DNA of 61,191 bases from an uncultured Endomicrobiia bacterium (GTDB taxonomy: Bacteria > Elusimicrobiota > Endomicrobiia > DTEH01), in assembly GCA_937936785.1 (NCBI GenBank), contig CALDDQ010000002.1:1-61191 (forward strand), written 5' to 3'. Both the position numbers and the translations under genes were made by a program. Shown in pieces: positions 6,460-15,773 of the stretch (position 1 is the first letter of the stretch; every line of letters starts with the position of its first letter). The notes beneath the pieces are model-generated. The model did not search any database, had not been told where the DNA came from, and saw only the letters and a program-made list of their open reading frames with translations.

Positions 6460-8247
6460 ATGCAAAAAAAGTTTTTGTTATATTTTTTTATATTACTAAC
6501 AACTGTTATAAGAATTTATGGTGAAATCTCAATTTCTGCATCGGTGGATAAAAATGAAATTTCTTTATCCGACCAACTCACACTTCAGGTGACAGTTACT
6601 GGTAAAATAAGTAATCTACCCAATCCGACAATTCCCACTATTCCAGATTTTCAAATTTATTCTTCTGGTCGTAGTCAAAATATTACAATTATAAATGGTC
6701 AAATTAACTCTTCAGTAGTTTTTAATTATATATTGTCCCCGCGCAAAGTTGGAGAATTTATTATTGAACCTTTTAGCATAAATTATCAAGGAAAAGTTTA
6801 TCAGACACAACCTATAACTATAAAAGTTGTTCAAGGAAAAGTAAAACAGTTGCCTGTAGAAAATAATGTTTACAAAGGAGAATCTAAAGGTTTGTTTGTA
6901 GAAATGTTAGTTGACAAAAAGAGTGCTTATGTCAACGAACAGATAACTATGACATTTAGATTTTACACAAAAGTTAATCTTATGTCTCAACCACAATATA
7001 CTGCACCGACTTTAACCGGATTTTTAGTTGAAGATTTACCTCCGCAGAGAAACTATTATACAACAATTGCCGGAGAGAGATATTATGTTTCAGAGATAAA
7101 AACAGCATTGTTTGCTGTAAGTGCAGGAAAGTTGCAGATAGGTTCTGCTGTTGTTCGCTGTATGGTGGAAGATTTTAATAGTGAAGATTTTTTTTCAGAC
7201 AGATTTTTTAAACAATTTTTTTCTTCTGGGAAAGAAGTTGTGCTTAAAACAGAACCGATAAATATTAATATTTTGCCACTTCCTCAAACATCTTCAGAAT
7301 CCGCAGATGCTGTTGGTGAATATTTTATTAAAAGTAGTGTGGATAAAACAAAAACAGAAGTTAATCAAACAATTATGTTAAACATAGAAATTTTAGGGAC
7401 AGGCAATATTAAGGCTGTTACATTACCAGAAAAAGTCATTAAAGAAGTTTTAAGTAAAAGTTTTGTAGTATTTGATCCGATATCTTCGTTTGATATAAAC
7501 AAAGAAAATTATATTGTAAAAGGTAAAAAAATTTTTCAAATACCAATAGCACCAACAGTTCAAGGACAGTTAGAAATTCCATCAATAAAATTTATATATT
7601 TTGATCCTATAGAAAAAAAGTATAAAAACATTTTTACAAAACCTATTTTAATTAATGTTTCACCTTCAAAAGAAACTGATAGTAGTTTGCAGGAAAGTTA
7701 TTTTACAAAAGAAGCTAGAAAAGAAGGACAGAAAATTTCTATTCAGGATATTAGATACATAAAGTTATCTCATAAAATTGTAAATCATACTTCATTTTCT
7801 ATCAGATGGTTTTTTTTGCAAACAATTCCTTTATTTGTATACATAATATTTTTAGGATATTTTAATTATAGAAAACTGTTGTCTGAAGATATTAGAAAGT
7901 TTCGTTTTAGTCGTGCATTTAAAGTATTTAAAGCACAAATTATAAAATTAAAAAAAATGAAAAATAAAAACTACTATGACAAGATAAATATTTTATATGA
8001 TATATTTACAAATTATTTTGCAGACAAGTTAAATTTGTCCAGAGAGATAATTACTGCTGAAACTATAAAAAAGAGTTATGATAAAAAACTTGATACAAAA
8101 ACTATAGAAGAAATTTTGTCTTTGTGGGAAGAATTAAATTTTTATAGATTTTCAAAAACAAAAGATAAAGTAAACGAGTTTGAACAGATTTTAGGTTTAA
8201 CAGAAAAAATTATATCTAAACTTGAATATGAACTACAAAAAATATAA
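6460..8247 (+). CDS. batD: BatD (oxygen tolerance family) protein
   Basis: The 595-residue protein starts with a signal peptide (LLYFFILLTTVIRIYG). A large beta-sandwich region follows that matches the oxygen-tolerance family, with SASVDKNEISLSDQLTLQVT near residues 26-45 and a second related module near 140-260 (KKSAYVNEQITMTFRFYTKV). A transmembrane segment lies near 452-466, and the tail is helical and cytoplasmic (KINILYDIFTNYFADKL). BatD spans the membrane and is required for Bat function in the species studied. A 120-base gap precedes it, so it may have its own promoter, though none is convincing. Its end overlaps batE by 20 bases. Confidence 0.88.
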   Translation: MQKKFLLYFFILLTTVIRIYGEISISASVDKNEISLSDQLTLQVTVTGKISNLPNPTIPTIPDFQIYSSGRSQNITIINGQINSSVVFNYILSPRKVGEFIIEPFSINYQGKVYQTQPITIKVVQGKVKQLPVENNVYKGESKGLFVEMLVDKKSAYVNEQITMTFRFYTKVNLMSQPQYTAPTLTGFLVEDLPPQRNYYTTIAGERYYVSEIKTALFAVSAGKLQIGSAVVRCMVEDFNSEDFFSDRFFKQFFSSGKEVVLKTEPININILPLPQTSSESADAVGEYFIKSSVDKTKTEVNQTIMLNIEILGTGNIKAVTLPEKVIKEVLSKSFVVFDPISSFDINKENYIVKGKKIFQIPIAPTVQGQLEIPSIKFIYFDPIEKKYKNIFTKPILINVSPSKETDSSLQESYFTKEARKEGQKISIQDIRYIKLSHKIVNHTSFSIRWFFLQTIPLFVYIIFLGYFNYRKLLSEDIRKFRFSRAFKVFKAQIIKLKKMKNKNYYDKINILYDIFTNYFADKLNLSREIITAETIKKSYDKKLDTKTIEEILSLWEELNFYRFSKTKDKVNEFEQILGLTEKIISKLEYELQKI

Positions 8248-8989
8248 AAAACTAACCTTAATAGTAAGTTTATTGTTAAGTAATGCAATATATTGTAGTT
8301 TTTTAGAACATACAAATGCAGAGATTAAATCTGCAAATGAACTATACGCTCAAGGAAAGTTTGTTCTAGCAAGTGAAATTTACAAAAAAGTTGCAAATGA
8401 TCTTTTAACCAATGGACAATACTGTGCAGAAGTTTATTATAATATTGGCAATTGTTATTATAGAGAGAACAAGTTAGGCTATGCAAGATATTATTATGAA
8501 CTTGCAAAACTTATTTCACCACGAGACAAAGATATAAATTTTAATTTGAAATTTATTTTGCAAACATTAGGGTACGAAACATCTAAGAACATTTTTTTGC
8601 AATACTATGATATGTTTAAATTTGAGGAAATAAATTATGTTTTATTTTTTGTGAATATAATATTTTTTGTTTTTTTAATAATAAAAATGTTTTATAATGA
8701 AAAAAATTTTAAAAAAATAAGTAATATATTGTCAGTTATTTTTTTTATTTTAGTAGTCATATATATTAGCAAATATAAAGAATCGTTAAAAACTTATGCT
8801 ATAGTGATAGAGCCTACGGAGATAGGTTCTTCTCCGGATGAAAATTTTTATACCAAAACTTCACCTATAACAGAAGGTAATAAAGTTTTAGTTTTGTCAG
8901 AGAAAGAAAATTTTTATGCAATATATTTGCCACAAGACAATGTTCAGGGTTGGATAAAGAAAGATAAGATAAAAATTATAAAATTATGA
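8228..8989 (+). CDS. batE: BatE-like TPR/SH3 membrane protein
   Basis: I use ATG 8228 (MNYKKYKKLTLIVSLLLSNA), giving 253 residues. A signal sequence is followed by TPR units at about residues 30-115 (NELYAQGKFVLASEIYKKVA, YYNIGNCYYRENKLGYARYY). Two transmembrane segments lie near 138-153 and 165-181, and an SH3-like end (NKVLVLSEKENFYAIYLPQD, then GWIKKDKI) closes the protein. This order is the normal BatE architecture, and it closes the bat set. The stop overlaps the start of the HIT gene in an ATGA, indicating translational coupling. Confidence 0.82.
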   Translation: MNYKKYKKLTLIVSLLLSNAIYCSFLEHTNAEIKSANELYAQGKFVLASEIYKKVANDLLTNGQYCAEVYYNIGNCYYRENKLGYARYYYELAKLISPRDKDINFNLKFILQTLGYETSKNIFLQYYDMFKFEEINYVLFFVNIIFFVFLIIKMFYNEKNFKKISNILSVIFFILVVIYISKYKESLKTYAIVIEPTEIGSSPDENFYTKTSPITEGNKVLVLSEKENFYAIYLPQDNVQGWIKKDKIKIIKL

Positions 8990-9471
8990 AAACAATTTGG
9001 GCTCCTTGGAGAGAGAAGTTTATTAAAAACAAAAAAAATAGTAAAAAATGTGTTTTATGTAGAAAAACAAGTTCAAAATGTGATATAAAATCCCTGGTTG
9101 TTTTTAAAGGAAGAACTTGTTTTGTTATATTGAACTTATATCCATATAATAATGGACATTTGATGGTTGTCCCATATGAGCATAAGAAAGATTTATCTGA
9201 ACTTACAAAAGAAGAGTTTGAAGAAATGTTTTTTTTAGTAAAAAAAATGGTTGAGGTTTTAAAGAAAACGCATAAGTCGGATGGGTTTAATATAGGAATT
9301 AACATAGGAAAATGTGCAGGAGCAGGTATTGATGATCATATTCATGTGCATATAGTACCGCGATGGTTTGGTGATACAAATTTTATTACAACCATATCTG
9401 AGACAAAAGTTATTTCTGAATCGTTAAAAAAAACTTTTAAACTAATTTCACAGGAGGTAAACAAAAAGTGA
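8986..9471 (+). CDS. HIT family nucleotide hydrolase/phosphorylase
   Basis: The 161-residue protein begins MKTIWAPWREKFI, typical of Ap4A-phosphorylase-like HIT proteins. Cys22/Cys25 (CVLC) may bind zinc. The histidine triad HIHVHIVPRW is at 118-127. It is expected to cleave nucleotidyl phosphates such as diadenosine polyphosphates in the cytoplasm. The conserved GDTNF follows the triad. It overlaps batE by four bases (ATGA) and its own stop overlaps the start of a small basic gene (GTGA), so three genes are coupled. Length and motifs are normal; the exact substrate is not predictable. Confidence 0.9.
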   Translation: MKTIWAPWREKFIKNKKNSKKCVLCRKTSSKCDIKSLVVFKGRTCFVILNLYPYNNGHLMVVPYEHKKDLSELTKEEFEEMFFLVKKMVEVLKKTHKSDGFNIGINIGKCAGAGIDDHIHVHIVPRWFGDTNFITTISETKVISESLKKTFKLISQEVNKK

Positions 9472-9578
9472 CCCATAGAAGTAAGAGTAAACAAAAGGTA
9501 AGAAAGTTTCAAATAAGACAAAAATATAAAAAAAGAATAAAAAAGAAAAAGCAATTACAAAAAAATAAGGGACAATAA
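9468..9578 (+). CDS. Small highly basic 36-residue protein
   Basis: A GTG at 9468 overlaps the HIT stop codon (GTGA) and lies 10 bases after a strong AGGAGG Shine-Dalgarno sequence inside the end of the HIT gene. The peptide begins MTHRSKSKQKVRKF, and nearly half of its residues are Lys or Arg. It has no hydrophobic segment. Its size and charge recall small ribosome- or nucleic-acid-associated proteins such as bTHX, but the sequence does not match one I recognise. The near-consensus binding site, better than that of most genes here, argues that it is translated. Confidence 0.6.
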   Translation: MTHRSKSKQKVRKFQIRQKYKKRIKKKKQLQKNKGQ

Positions 9579-9634
9579 TTTAGTCTTTAAAATAATGGAT
9601 AAAAAACATAAAGATTATCAAGGAGAAAAAATTT

Positions 9635-10417
9635 ATGGAAAAAGGAAAACAATATCATATAGCATTATGCAAAGGAGATGTAGGTCGGTATGTTTTACTT
9701 CCAGGTGATCCCGGTAGAACGGAAAAAATTGCAAGTTATTTTGATGAAGCAAAAGAAATCGCTTTTAACAGAGAATATAGGACTTTTACAGGAACAATTA
9801 AAGGATATGATGGGAAAAAAATAAAAGTTTCAACCACGTCAACAGGTATTGGTTGTCCATCAACTGCAATTTGTGTTGAAGAGTTGATAAAAATTGGAGC
9901 AGATACATTTATTAGGGTAGGGACAGCAGGTTCGTTACAAAGAGAAGTTGATATTGGTCATGTGGTGATTTCTACAGGTGCAATAAGGGAAGAAGGAACT
10001 TCAAGACAATATATCCCAATATCATTTCCTGCAGTAGCAAATTTAGAAGTTACAAACGCTTTGGTAGAAGCATCTAAAAAGCTAAAAGTAAAGTATCATA
10101 CAGGCATAGTTCATTGTAAAGATGCTTTTTATATAGAATCAGCTTCTGGCGATCCTGCTTTGCCTATCCAAGAATACAACGAAATGTTGTGGAAAGCTTG
10201 GGAACGAGGGAATACATTAGCCACATCTATGGAATCAGCAGCATTGTTCATAGTTTCTACAATAAAAAAAGTTTATGCAGGTGAAATTTTAGCAATAATA
10301 GGTGCAACATGGGCAAATGCGCCAATAGTAAAAAAAGTTGGTATTGATGAAGCAATAAAAGTTGCAATTGAAGCAATAAAAATTCTTGATACAGCAAGAA
10401 AGGTGACCAAAAAATAA
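9635..10417 (+). CDS. udp: Uridine phosphorylase (nucleoside phosphorylase family)
   Basis: The 260-residue protein follows AAGGAG. Phosphate-binding motifs are LLPGDPGRTEKIA near residues 22-34 and FIRVGTAGSLQ near 91-101. Substrate-pocket motifs include STGIGCPSTAICVEEL near 69-84 and the conserved MESAALF near 198-204. It should split uridine reversibly to uracil and ribose 1-phosphate in pyrimidine salvage. The GCPSTAI pattern and length are those of uridine phosphorylase rather than purine nucleoside phosphorylase, but closely related nucleosides may also be used. It is probably the first gene of the run that leads to the grpE-dnaK-dnaJ set. Confidence 0.88.
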   Translation: MEKGKQYHIALCKGDVGRYVLLPGDPGRTEKIASYFDEAKEIAFNREYRTFTGTIKGYDGKKIKVSTTSTGIGCPSTAICVEELIKIGADTFIRVGTAGSLQREVDIGHVVISTGAIREEGTSRQYIPISFPAVANLEVTNALVEASKKLKVKYHTGIVHCKDAFYIESASGDPALPIQEYNEMLWKAWERGNTLATSMESAALFIVSTIKKVYAGEILAIIGATWANAPIVKKVGIDEAIKVAIEAIKILDTARKVTKK

Positions 10418-10446
10418 TTTTTATACAAGTTAAAATTTAAAACTAA

Positions 10447-11277
10447 ATGAAAAATTTTTTGTTATGTGCGATTCAGCCACAAATTGTGCCATTAGATGTT
10501 GAAAAAAATGTTGACAGGTGCATTTATTTGATCAAGAATATTTTAAAAATAAAAAAACCAGATTTAATTATTTTCCCTGAAACTGTTACAACAGGTTTTT
10601 CATTAAGAAAAGTTGTAGATAAAAAAGATGCTGGGATAAAAAAAGTTTATTTTGACCTAAAAATGAAGTTGGGACAAATTAAAGGTTTAATTTGTCAACT
10701 TGCAAAAGAGAATAAGGTAAACATTATATTTCCAACTTATGTACCTTCTAATATAAAAAATAGATTTTATAACAGTGCGTTTTTTATTAGTTCAAAAGGT
10801 ATTATTGGTGAAGAATATAGAAAAATATTTTTGTTTCCAACAGAAAGTTGGAGTATTGCAGGAAAAAAAACTGTTATTTGGAAGACAGATTTTATAAAAA
10901 TAGGTTGTATGATATGTTTTGATGGAGATTATCCTGAACTTGCAAGAAAATATGCTTTATCAGGGGTTGAACTTGTTGTTCGACCATCAGCATTGATGCG
11001 AGATTATACGATATGGGAAATGACAAATAGATCTCGTGCGTACGAGAATCAGATATATTTTTGTGGTGTAAATTCTATAGGTCAAGATTATTCAGAAAAA
11101 AATTTTTATGGGCATAGTATGTTAATAAATCCGTATTCAAGAATAAAAAAACTTCTTGGAGCAAATGAAGATTATTTTATTGAAAAAGTTGAAACTAAAA
11201 GTAAAATTGATACATCTAATGAAATAGTTTTAGACCATAATAAAGAATTAAAAAAAGTTTATATGGCAAAAATATGA
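10447..11277 (+). CDS. Carbon-nitrogen hydrolase (nitrilase superfamily amidase)
   Basis: The 276-residue cytoplasmic enzyme shows the Glu-Lys-Cys catalytic set of the nitrilase superfamily: E45 in IIFPETVTTG, K126 in EEYRKIFLFPTE, and C157 in CMICFDGDYPE. The family hydrolyses amides or carbamoyl groups through a cysteine thioester. The closest functional types are omega-amidase, N-carbamoyl-amino-acid or N-carbamoylputrescine hydrolases, and I cannot choose among them. The stop overlaps the start of grpE by ATGA, so it is co-translated with the chaperone genes. Confidence 0.85.
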   Translation: MKNFLLCAIQPQIVPLDVEKNVDRCIYLIKNILKIKKPDLIIFPETVTTGFSLRKVVDKKDAGIKKVYFDLKMKLGQIKGLICQLAKENKVNIIFPTYVPSNIKNRFYNSAFFISSKGIIGEEYRKIFLFPTESWSIAGKKTVIWKTDFIKIGCMICFDGDYPELARKYALSGVELVVRPSALMRDYTIWEMTNRSRAYENQIYFCGVNSIGQDYSEKNFYGHSMLINPYSRIKKLLGANEDYFIEKVETKSKIDTSNEIVLDHNKELKKVYMAKI

Positions 11278-11942
11278 CCAACAAAGAAAAACACGAAGAA
11301 TGTCAAAAAAAGATAGAAGAAATTTTAAACTTAAGTCGAGAAGAAAAGATTAATGAAGAGATATTGTTGAAACAATCTTTAGAAGAAAAAAATAAGTTTA
11401 TAGAAGAATTAGAAACAAAAAATAAGGACTTATATAGACAATTATTAAGTTTAAAAGCTGATTTTGAAAATTTTAGGAAACGTGTTGAAAAAGAAAAACA
11501 ACAAAAATTTTTTTTAGGTAAAATTTTTGTTGTTGAAAAAGTTATATCTTTATACGAAATGTTTTCCCAAGCAATAAAAAGTTTTGATAATATCAAAACT
11601 GACCAAAAACAAGTTGTTGATGGGGTGAAGATGATATACTCAGAGTTAGAATCTTTCTTGAAGAAAGAAGGGATTACAAAAATAGATTGTGTAGGTAAGA
11701 AATTTAATCCGTTACATCATGAGATTTTAGAGTTTGAAGATAGTAATGATGTAGAAGACAATGTTATTGTATCAGTTTTAATGGAAGGATATAAAATAGA
11801 AAATGGAGGGGAGGAAATAATTTTAAAACCGGCAAAAGTAAAAGTAGCAAAAAAAGTTTCTAACATAGAGGAAACCCAAAAACAAGAATCAGCATCAAAT
11901 AATATTAAAGAAAAAATAAATCAGGATGAAAAGGATGAATAA
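11274..11942 (+). CDS. grpE: GrpE nucleotide exchange factor
   Basis: The 222-residue protein has a long charged amino-terminal coiled coil (residues about 1-60). The GrpE core follows with LLSLKADFENFRKRVEKEK near 61-79, then the beta domain containing FNPLHHEILEFED near 143-155 and VSVLMEGYKIENGG near 165-178. The acidic tail is longer than usual. GrpE releases ADP from DnaK. It precedes dnaK and dnaJ in the common order. I saw no CIRCE operator upstream, so HrcA control at this position is not supported. Confidence 0.93.
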   Translation: MTNKEKHEECQKKIEEILNLSREEKINEEILLKQSLEEKNKFIEELETKNKDLYRQLLSLKADFENFRKRVEKEKQQKFFLGKIFVVEKVISLYEMFSQAIKSFDNIKTDQKQVVDGVKMIYSELESFLKKEGITKIDCVGKKFNPLHHEILEFEDSNDVEDNVIVSVLMEGYKIENGGEEIILKPAKVKVAKKVSNIEETQKQESASNNIKEKINQDEKDE

Positions 11943-11969
11943 ATAAATTATTTTTTGGAGGTAATTTTT

Positions 11970-13898
11970 ATGAGTAAAATAATAGGTATAGATTTAGGAA
12001 CATCAAACTCTGCTTCAGCATATTTGGAAGGAGGTAAACCTGTTATAATACCTGCAGCAGAAGGTGTTACTATTGGTGGTAAAGCATTTCCGTCTTATGT
12101 TGCATTTACTAAAGATGGACAATTATTAGTTGGTGAGCCAGCCCGACGACAGGCAATTTCAAATCCTGAAGGAACAGTTTCTGCGTTTAAACGTAAAATG
12201 GGTCAAGATTTTAAGTACAAAATTTATGGTAAAGAATATACACCACAACAATTGTCAGCATTTATTTTACAAAAAATTAAACGAGATTCAGAATCTTTTT
12301 TAGGAGATAAGGTGGACAAAGCTGTAGTTACAGTTCCAGCATATTTTAATGATAACCAAAGACAAGCAACTAAAGACGCAGGTCAAATTGCAGGGTTGGA
12401 AGTTGTAAGAATTATAAATGAACCCACAGCAGCATGTTTAGCTTATGGTATTGACAAAGCAGGACATGAAGAAAAAATTATGGTTTTTGATTTAGGGGGA
12501 GGAACACTTGACGTTACAATAATGAAATTTTGGGAAGTTGGTGGTGCAAAAAGTTTTGATGTAATATCAACTTCAGGTGATACACAACTTGGTGGGACTG
12601 ATATGGACAATGTTTTGATTGATTATATTGTTGAACAGTTTAGGAAAGAAACCGGGATTGATATTAGAAACGATAAAATGGCTATGCAACGTGTTCGCGA
12701 AGCAGCTGAGAAAGCTAAAATAGAATTATCCAGTGTTATGGAAACAGACATAAACTTACCGTTTATTACTGCGGATGCTTCTGGCCCTAAACATTTAACT
12801 ATGAAAATTACAAGATCAATTTTAGAAAATTTGGTCAAGTCAATTGTAGAACGATGTGCAAAATCTATTGATCAAGCAATTAATGATGCCAAGAATAAAT
12901 CTAATAGTGGTATAAGTTCAGTTAAAGATATTTCAAGAATTATTCCTGTTGGTGGTCCTACAAGAATGCCTATAGTGTTAAAATTTTTAGAAGATTACAT
13001 TGGTAGAAAAGTAGAACGTGGTGTAGATCCAATGGAATGTGTAGCATTAGGTGCTGCTATTGAAGCAGGTATTATTGGTGGTGAGGTTAAAGACATTGTG
13101 CATTTAGATGTTACACCGTTATCTTTAGGAGTGGAGACTTTAGGAGGTGTGTTCACAAAATTAATAGAAAGAAATACTACTATTCCAACTAAAAGGTCAG
13201 AAATATTTACTACTGCCATGGACAACCAACCTTCGGTAGAAGTTCATGTATTACAAGGAGAACGACCTTTAGCTAAAGACAACACTTCACTTGGAAAATT
13301 TTTTTTAGAAGGTATTCCACCAGCACCACGTGGTGTGCCAAGAATAGAAGTAAGTTTTGATATTGATGAAAATGGGATAATTCATGTTAGTGCAAAAGAT
13401 TTAGGGACAGGGAAACAACAATCAATTCGTATAACAGCATCAACAAAACTTAAAAAAGAAGAAATTGAAAAAATGATTAAAGAAGCAGAAAAGTTTGCAG
13501 AAGAAGATAAAAAAAGAAAAGAAATTATTGATGAACGAAACCAATTAGATAGTTTAATTTACAATACTGAAAAGTCGTTGAAAGAATATGGGGATAAATT
13601 GTCTCAGGAAGAAAGATTATCTGTAGAACAAGCATTGAACGATGCAAAAGATAAATTAAAATCAGAAGAACCGGATGTTATCAGAAAAGCGAAAGATGAT
13701 TTAATGAAAGCTTCATATAAACTTGGAGAAGTGGTTTATAAGGAAGCACAGGCAAAAAGTTCTACAGCAAACAACCAACAATCTGTTTCGCAAGATAATG
13801 TTTCAACACAACAAACTTCACAAGAACAACCTAAAGAACAATCAGGAGAAAAATCTAAAGGTGAAGTTATTGATGCAGAGTATAAGGAAGAAAAATAA
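11970..13898 (+). CDS. dnaK: DnaK chaperone (Hsp70)
   Basis: The start is ATG 11970, eight bases after GGAGG, giving 642 residues. The ATPase domain begins [20 protein letters not shown] and contains [29 protein letters not shown] and [10 protein letters not shown]. The linker and substrate-binding domain ([14 protein letters not shown]) and the helical lid follow, and the end [10 protein letters not shown] is typical. The amino-terminal GTSNSA form, in place of the more common GTTNS, belongs to a recognised DnaK subgroup found in several bacterial and archaeal lineages. It works with GrpE and DnaJ encoded on either side. Confidence 0.97.
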   Translation: MSKIIGIDLGTSNSASAYLEGGKPVIIPAAEGVTIGGKAFPSYVAFTKDGQLLVGEPARRQAISNPEGTVSAFKRKMGQDFKYKIYGKEYTPQQLSAFILQKIKRDSESFLGDKVDKAVVTVPAYFNDNQRQATKDAGQIAGLEVVRIINEPTAACLAYGIDKAGHEEKIMVFDLGGGTLDVTIMKFWEVGGAKSFDVISTSGDTQLGGTDMDNVLIDYIVEQFRKETGIDIRNDKMAMQRVREAAEKAKIELSSVMETDINLPFITADASGPKHLTMKITRSILENLVKSIVERCAKSIDQAINDAKNKSNSGISSVKDISRIIPVGGPTRMPIVLKFLEDYIGRKVERGVDPMECVALGAAIEAGIIGGEVKDIVHLDVTPLSLGVETLGGVFTKLIERNTTIPTKRSEIFTTAMDNQPSVEVHVLQGERPLAKDNTSLGKFFLEGIPPAPRGVPRIEVSFDIDENGIIHVSAKDLGTGKQQSIRITASTKLKKEEIEKMIKEAEKFAEEDKKRKEIIDERNQLDSLIYNTEKSLKEYGDKLSQEERLSVEQALNDAKDKLKSEEPDVIRKAKDDLMKASYKLGEVVYKEAQAKSSTANNQQSVSQDNVSTQQTSQEQPKEQSGEKSKGEVIDAEYKEEK

Positions 13899-13902
13899 TT
13901 AG

Positions 13903-15009
13903 ATGACAGTAAAACGGGATTATTACGAAATTCTCGGTGTTAGCAAAACTGCTTCGGCGAAAGAAATTGAAGAAGCTTATCGTAGGTTGGCTGTACAGCA
14001 TCATCCAGACAGGGTTCCTGCAGAAAAAAAGGATGAGGCAAGAGAAAAGTTTAAAGAAATTTCTGAAGCATATGCGGTTTTGTCTGATCCAAATAAAAAA
14101 CGAGAGTATGATACATATGGCCATGCTGGTATTGATAGCCATTATTCTCAAGAGGATCTTTTTTCAGGGACAAACTTTGGTTCAATATTTCGTGATATGG
14201 GGTTTGGTGGAAGTATATTTGAAGATTTGTTCGACATTTTTGGTACACATCGTGAACGCAGTGGTCCTCGTCGTGGAGCAGATATTGAAGTACCGGTAAA
14301 AATTTCTTTAGAAGAAGCGTATAGAGGTGTTGAGAAAGATTTTTCAATTTATCATACGGTAACATGTAGCACTTGTAGAGGCAGTGGAGCAAAACCCGGT
14401 ACTTCAAAAAAAGTTTGTAACAAATGTAAAGGTACTGGCCACATTTCTTCAACACAAGATACTTTTTTTGGCAGGTTTGTTCAATCGCAACCATGTCCTC
14501 GTTGCAAAGGTAAAGGACAAATAGTTGATATACCGTGTGAGAAATGTTTTGGCAGTGGTAAAATTAAAGAACAAACAAAAATTTCAGTAAAAGTTCCTCC
14601 AGGAGTTGATAATGGAACTACTATTAGAATAAAAGGTAAAGGAGAAGCAGGAGATGAAGGAGGTGCTTCTGGTGATTTGTATGTTGTAGTTAGAATAGCC
14701 CAACATCCAATATTTGTTCGTCAAGGAGATGATTTAGTGTGTAAGGTTGAGATACCGTATCCAATAGCGGTTTTAGGTGGTCAAGTAGAAGTTCCAACTA
14801 TTGAAGGAGCAAAACTTAAGATGTCAATTCCTCCTGGGACACAAACTAATAAGGTTTTTAGGTTAAAAGGTAAAGGCATGCCAAATTTACATTCTTCTCG
14901 CCGAGGAGATATGTATGTAGAAACAATTATTCATGTCCCGGAAAAACTCAATGACAAACAAAAAAATATTTTACGTGAGTATGGTAAAAGTTTAGGTTTA
15001 GATATTTAA
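13903..15009 (+). CDS. dnaJ: DnaJ co-chaperone (Hsp40)
   Basis: The 368-residue protein has a complete class I DnaJ layout. The J domain contains HHPDR at about 30-34, a Gly/Phe-rich linker follows, and then comes the zinc domain with four CxxCxGxG-type motifs: CSTCRGSG, CNKCKGTG, CPRCKGKG and CEKCFGSG. Two carboxyl-terminal substrate domains complete it. It stimulates DnaK ATPase and delivers clients. It starts four bases after the dnaK stop, and the AAGGAAG in the dnaK end is the likely ribosome-binding site. Confidence 0.97.
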   Translation: MTVKRDYYEILGVSKTASAKEIEEAYRRLAVQHHPDRVPAEKKDEAREKFKEISEAYAVLSDPNKKREYDTYGHAGIDSHYSQEDLFSGTNFGSIFRDMGFGGSIFEDLFDIFGTHRERSGPRRGADIEVPVKISLEEAYRGVEKDFSIYHTVTCSTCRGSGAKPGTSKKVCNKCKGTGHISSTQDTFFGRFVQSQPCPRCKGKGQIVDIPCEKCFGSGKIKEQTKISVKVPPGVDNGTTIRIKGKGEAGDEGGASGDLYVVVRIAQHPIFVRQGDDLVCKVEIPYPIAVLGGQVEVPTIEGAKLKMSIPPGTQTNKVFRLKGKGMPNLHSSRRGDMYVETIIHVPEKLNDKQKNILREYGKSLGLDI

Positions 15010-15047
15010 AGTTTTAACAACATCAAAATAAAAACTATTCTATACAT

Positions 15048-15773
15048 ATGACACAGTTTTATTATACTGGTAGTTTAGAACATAGTGAAATTAAAATTGA
15101 AAACGAAGAACAACAACATTTATCAAAATCTCATCGTGTTAAAAAAAAAGAAAAGATAAGGTTGTTTGATGGAAAAGGAAATGTATGTTATTGTGAAGTA
15201 ATTAATGTTACAAAAAATTTTGTAGAGTTAAAAGTTCTGACCCGAATTCATTATGAGAGAAAAGAAAAAAAAATTACTGTATTTCAATCAATAATTAAAC
15301 AAGACAAGTTTGAGTTAGTACTAGAAAAATTAACAGAACTTGGTGTAGACAGAATAGTTCCTTTAATAACAGAAAGAACAGAAGTTGATCAGGAGAAGTT
15401 TTTAACTAAATATATTAGATTCAATAAAATAATATTAGAATCTTGTAAACAATCTGACAGAGTATTTTTGACAGAGTTTGAATATCCAAAAGAATTAAAA
15501 AAAATTTTTTTAGAAAATTATTTGATAGATAAAAAAACTGAGAATATTATAGCATATAAAAGTAGTTTTTCAAAACCTGTGCTTGAAACTGTAAGAAAAG
15601 TTGATAGGAACAAAAGGTATAATTTATTCATAGGACCAACAGGCGATTTTTCTGAAGAAGAAATAAAATTCTTAAAATCCAATGGTATAACTAATTTTGT
15701 AGATTTAGGGAAAAATATTTTGAAAAGCGAAACAGCATCAATAATACTCGCAGGAATTTTTGTACAAATATGA
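15048..15773 (+). CDS. rsmE: 16S rRNA (uracil-1498-N3) methyltransferase RsmE
   Basis: The 241-residue SPOUT-family protein has an amino-terminal PUA-like domain with EEQQHLSKSHRVKKKEKIRL. The knotted SAM-binding domain contains KLTELGVDRIVPLITERTEV, FIGPTGDFSEEEI and LGKNILKSETASI. The usual GPEGG motif is GPTGD here, but the surrounding pattern is intact. RsmE methylates U1498 of 16S rRNA. In many genomes it follows dnaJ and prmA; prmA is absent here. The stop overlaps the next gene by ATGA. Confidence 0.9.
   Translation: MTQFYYTGSLEHSEIKIENEEQQHLSKSHRVKKKEKIRLFDGKGNVCYCEVINVTKNFVELKVLTRIHYERKEKKITVFQSIIKQDKFELVLEKLTELGVDRIVPLITERTEVDQEKFLTKYIRFNKIILESCKQSDRVFLTEFEYPKELKKIFLENYLIDKKTENIIAYKSSFSKPVLETVRKVDRNKRYNLFIGPTGDFSEEEIKFLKSNGITNFVDLGKNILKSETASIILAGIFVQI

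Noticed and set aside
11200-11300. CIRCE operator (HrcA) upstream of grpE
   Set aside because: No TTAGCACTC/GAGTGCTAA pair is present; grpE is translationally coupled to the amidase gene instead.
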